Of a stretch of 64,000 nt of DNA, positions 62,512 to 64,000 are shown one piece after another. The stretch is from Eutreptiella sp. 'Long Island Sound 2002'. Lineage: Eukaryota; Euglenozoa; Euglenophyceae; Eutreptiales; Eutreptiaceae. Made by a program: the position numbers and the translations under genes. The notes beneath the pieces are model-generated. The model was not told where the DNA came from, ran no database searches, and was given only the letters and a program-made list of their open reading frames with translations. Each line of letters begins with the position of its first letter. Position 1 is the first letter of the stretch. The stretch is from positions 22,596,486-22,660,485 of the forward strand of contig OZ038398.1 of NCBI GenBank assembly GCA_964036045.1, in the 5' to 3' direction.

Positions 62512-64000
62512 GTTCCGGAAGCACCGGAACATGTTCCGGAGCGCGCCGGAACATGTTCCGGAAGCGCCGGAACATGTTCCGGAAGCACCGGAACATGTTC
62601 CGGAGGCACCGGAACATGTTCCGGAAGCGCCGGAACATGTTCCGGAAGCGCCGGAACATGTTCCGGAAGGACCGTAACATGTTCCGGAAGCGCCGGAACA
62701 TGTTCCGGAAGCGCCGGAACATGTTCCGGAAGGACCGTAACATGTTCCGGAAGCGCCGGAACATGTTCCGGTCCTTCCGAAACATGTTCCGGCGCTTCCG
62801 GAAGGACCGGAACATGTTCCGGAAGCACCGGAACATGTTCCGGTGCTTCCGGAACATGTTCCGGAATCGCCGGAACATGTTCCGGAAGCGCCGGAACATG
62901 TTCCGGAAGGGAAGGACCGGATCATGTTCCGGAAGCGCCGTAACATGTTCCGGAAGCGCCGGATCATGTTCCGGAAGCGCCGTAACATGTTCCGGAAGCG
63001 CCGGAACATGTTCCGGAAGCACCGGAACATGTTCCGGTGCTTCCGGAACATGTTCCGGTCCTTCCGGAAGCGCCGGAACATGTTTCGGAAGGACCGGAAC
63101 ATGTTCCGGCGCTTCCGGAACATGTTACGGTCCTTCCGGAACATGTTCCGGCGCTTCCGGAACATGTTCCGGCGCTTCCGGAACATGTTACGGTCCTTCC
63201 GGAAGCGCCGTAACATGTTCCGGAAGCGCCGGAACATGTTCCGGAAGCACCGGAACATGTTCCGGAAGGACCGGAACATGTTCCGGAAGCACCGGAACAT
63301 GTTCCGGAAGCGCCGGAACATGTTCCGGAAGGACCGGAGCATGTTCCAGAAGCTGCGGAACATGTTCCGGTGCCTCCGGAACATGTTCCGGAAGCACCGG
63401 AACATGTTCCGGAAGCACCGGAACATGTTCCGGAAGCACCGGAACATGTTCCGCAAGGACCGGAACATGTTCCGGAAGCGCCGGAACATGTTCCGGAGGG
63501 ACCGGAACATGTTCCGGAAGCGCCGGAACATTTTCCTGAAGGACCGGAACATGTTCCGGAAGGGAAGCACCGGAACATGTTCCGGAAGCGCCGGATCATG
63601 TTCCGGAAGCGCCGGAACATGTTCCGGAAGCGCCGGAATGTGTTCCGGAAGCACCGGAACATGTTCCGGAAGCGCCGGAACATGTTCCGGAAGCCCCGGA
63701 ACATGTTCCGGAAGCACCGGAACATGTTCCGGAATCGCCGGAACATGTTCCGGAAGCACCGGAACATGTTCCGGAAGGACCGGAACATGTTCCGGAAGCG
63801 CCGGAACATGTTCCGGAAGCACCCGAACATGTTCCGGAGGCACCGGAACATGTTCCGGAATCGCCGGAACATGTTCCGGAAGCACCGGAACATGTTCCGG
63901 AAGGACCGGAACATGTTCCGGAAGCGCCGGAACATGTTCCGGAGGGACCGGAACATGATCCGGAAGCGCCGGAACATGTTCCTGAGGGACCGGAACCTTC
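62512..64000. repeat. 21-bp satellite right of cassette 2, running off the window
   Basis: It starts like the satellite right of cassette 1 (GAGCGCGCCGG linker, CCGTAACATG cores), with two extra monomers. The shortened arm lies at 62844-62926. A dense patch of alternating linker polarity follows at about 63028-63200 (TGCTT, TCCTT, CGCTT, TCCTT, CGCTT, CGCTT, TCCTT). A TGCCTCC linker is near 63371 and a second fused linker AAGGGAAGCA near 63560. The window ends inside the array, so its true extent is unknown. Confidence 0.95.

Larger units (their letters stand above)
56840..64000. repeat. Composite higher-order repeat, satellite plus RT cassette, 2,981-bp unit
   Basis: Positions 56840 to about 59530 recur at 59821 to about 62511 with a constant offset of 2,981 bp across the satellite arms and the whole cassette. 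The offset rises by 42 bp (two monomers) in the satellite right of cassette 2, and a third satellite segment beginning at about 62844 runs to the window end without reaching another cassette. The unit is not a multiple of 21 because the cassette is not. This shows that satellite and retroelement fragment were amplified together, not inserted independently twice. Confidence 0.9.

Noticed and set aside
1-64000. A CRISPR array, because of regular palindromic repeats.
   Set aside because: The gaps are 5 nt and themselves repetitive, with no unique spacers, no leader and no cas genes.
1-64000. Heat-shock elements (alternating nGAAn/nTTCn).
   Set aside because: TTCCGGAA fits one tail-to-tail pair, but the next GAA-TTC pair in the core is four bases apart instead of two, so contiguous elements do not form.
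1-64000. Telomeric repeat or CENP-B-box satellite.
   Set aside because: The unit has no G-rich telomere motif, and the core does not match the CENP-B box pattern.

Overview
The window is almost entirely one tandem satellite. About 96% of the 64 kb consists of a 21-bp unit: a perfect 16-bp palindrome, CCGGAACATGTTCCGG, followed by a 5-nt linker that is usually AAGGA, AAGCG or AAGCA. Because 21 is a multiple of three and no frame of the unit contains a stop, all six frames stay open for kilobases. The longest open frame is about 26 kb (minus strand, 32146-58155). These frames are by-products of the repeat and are not annotated as genes.

Two near-identical 1,152-bp non-satellite cassettes interrupt the array at 58376-59527 and 61357-62508. 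On the minus strand each holds a 5'-truncated reverse transcriptase of about 297 codons. It keeps the palm motif around MGTNAAP, the catalytic FIDD box and thumb-like blocks that look Penelope-like, but lacks the fingers, motif A and any endonuclease. Downstream of the RT stop lies a short stretch resembling a hammerhead ribozyme core.

Layout. 1-21.7 kb is satellite domain 1, with 0.6-1.6 kb higher-order repeats, frequent one-base C insertions (TTCCCGG) and monomers reading CGGCACATG. A junction with duplicated GTTC sits at 21.72-21.81 kb. 21.7-58.4 kb is satellite domain 2, with 0.65-2.2 kb higher-order repeats and growing numbers of modules in which the linker is inverted (TCCTT, TGCTT, CGCTT). 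56.8-64.0 kb is a composite higher-order repeat of 2,981 bp: satellite, then cassette, then satellite, with two cassette copies and a third satellite segment running off the end.

The satellite, the truncated Penelope-like RT and the nested higher-order structure indicate a eukaryotic nuclear genome, in a heterochromatic, centromere-like or subtelomere-like location. The lineage cannot be named from this sequence. No intact protein gene, tRNA, rRNA, promoter or CRISPR array can be supported. The most notable points are: a satellite whose strand polarity lies only in the linker; a retroelement fragment sitting exactly at the dyad centre of one palindrome; inverted 146-bp satellite arms around it; and a 13-nt identity between satellite variants and the hammerhead-like segment. 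All comparisons were made by eye, so offsets between marker bases are reliable but percent identities were not computed.
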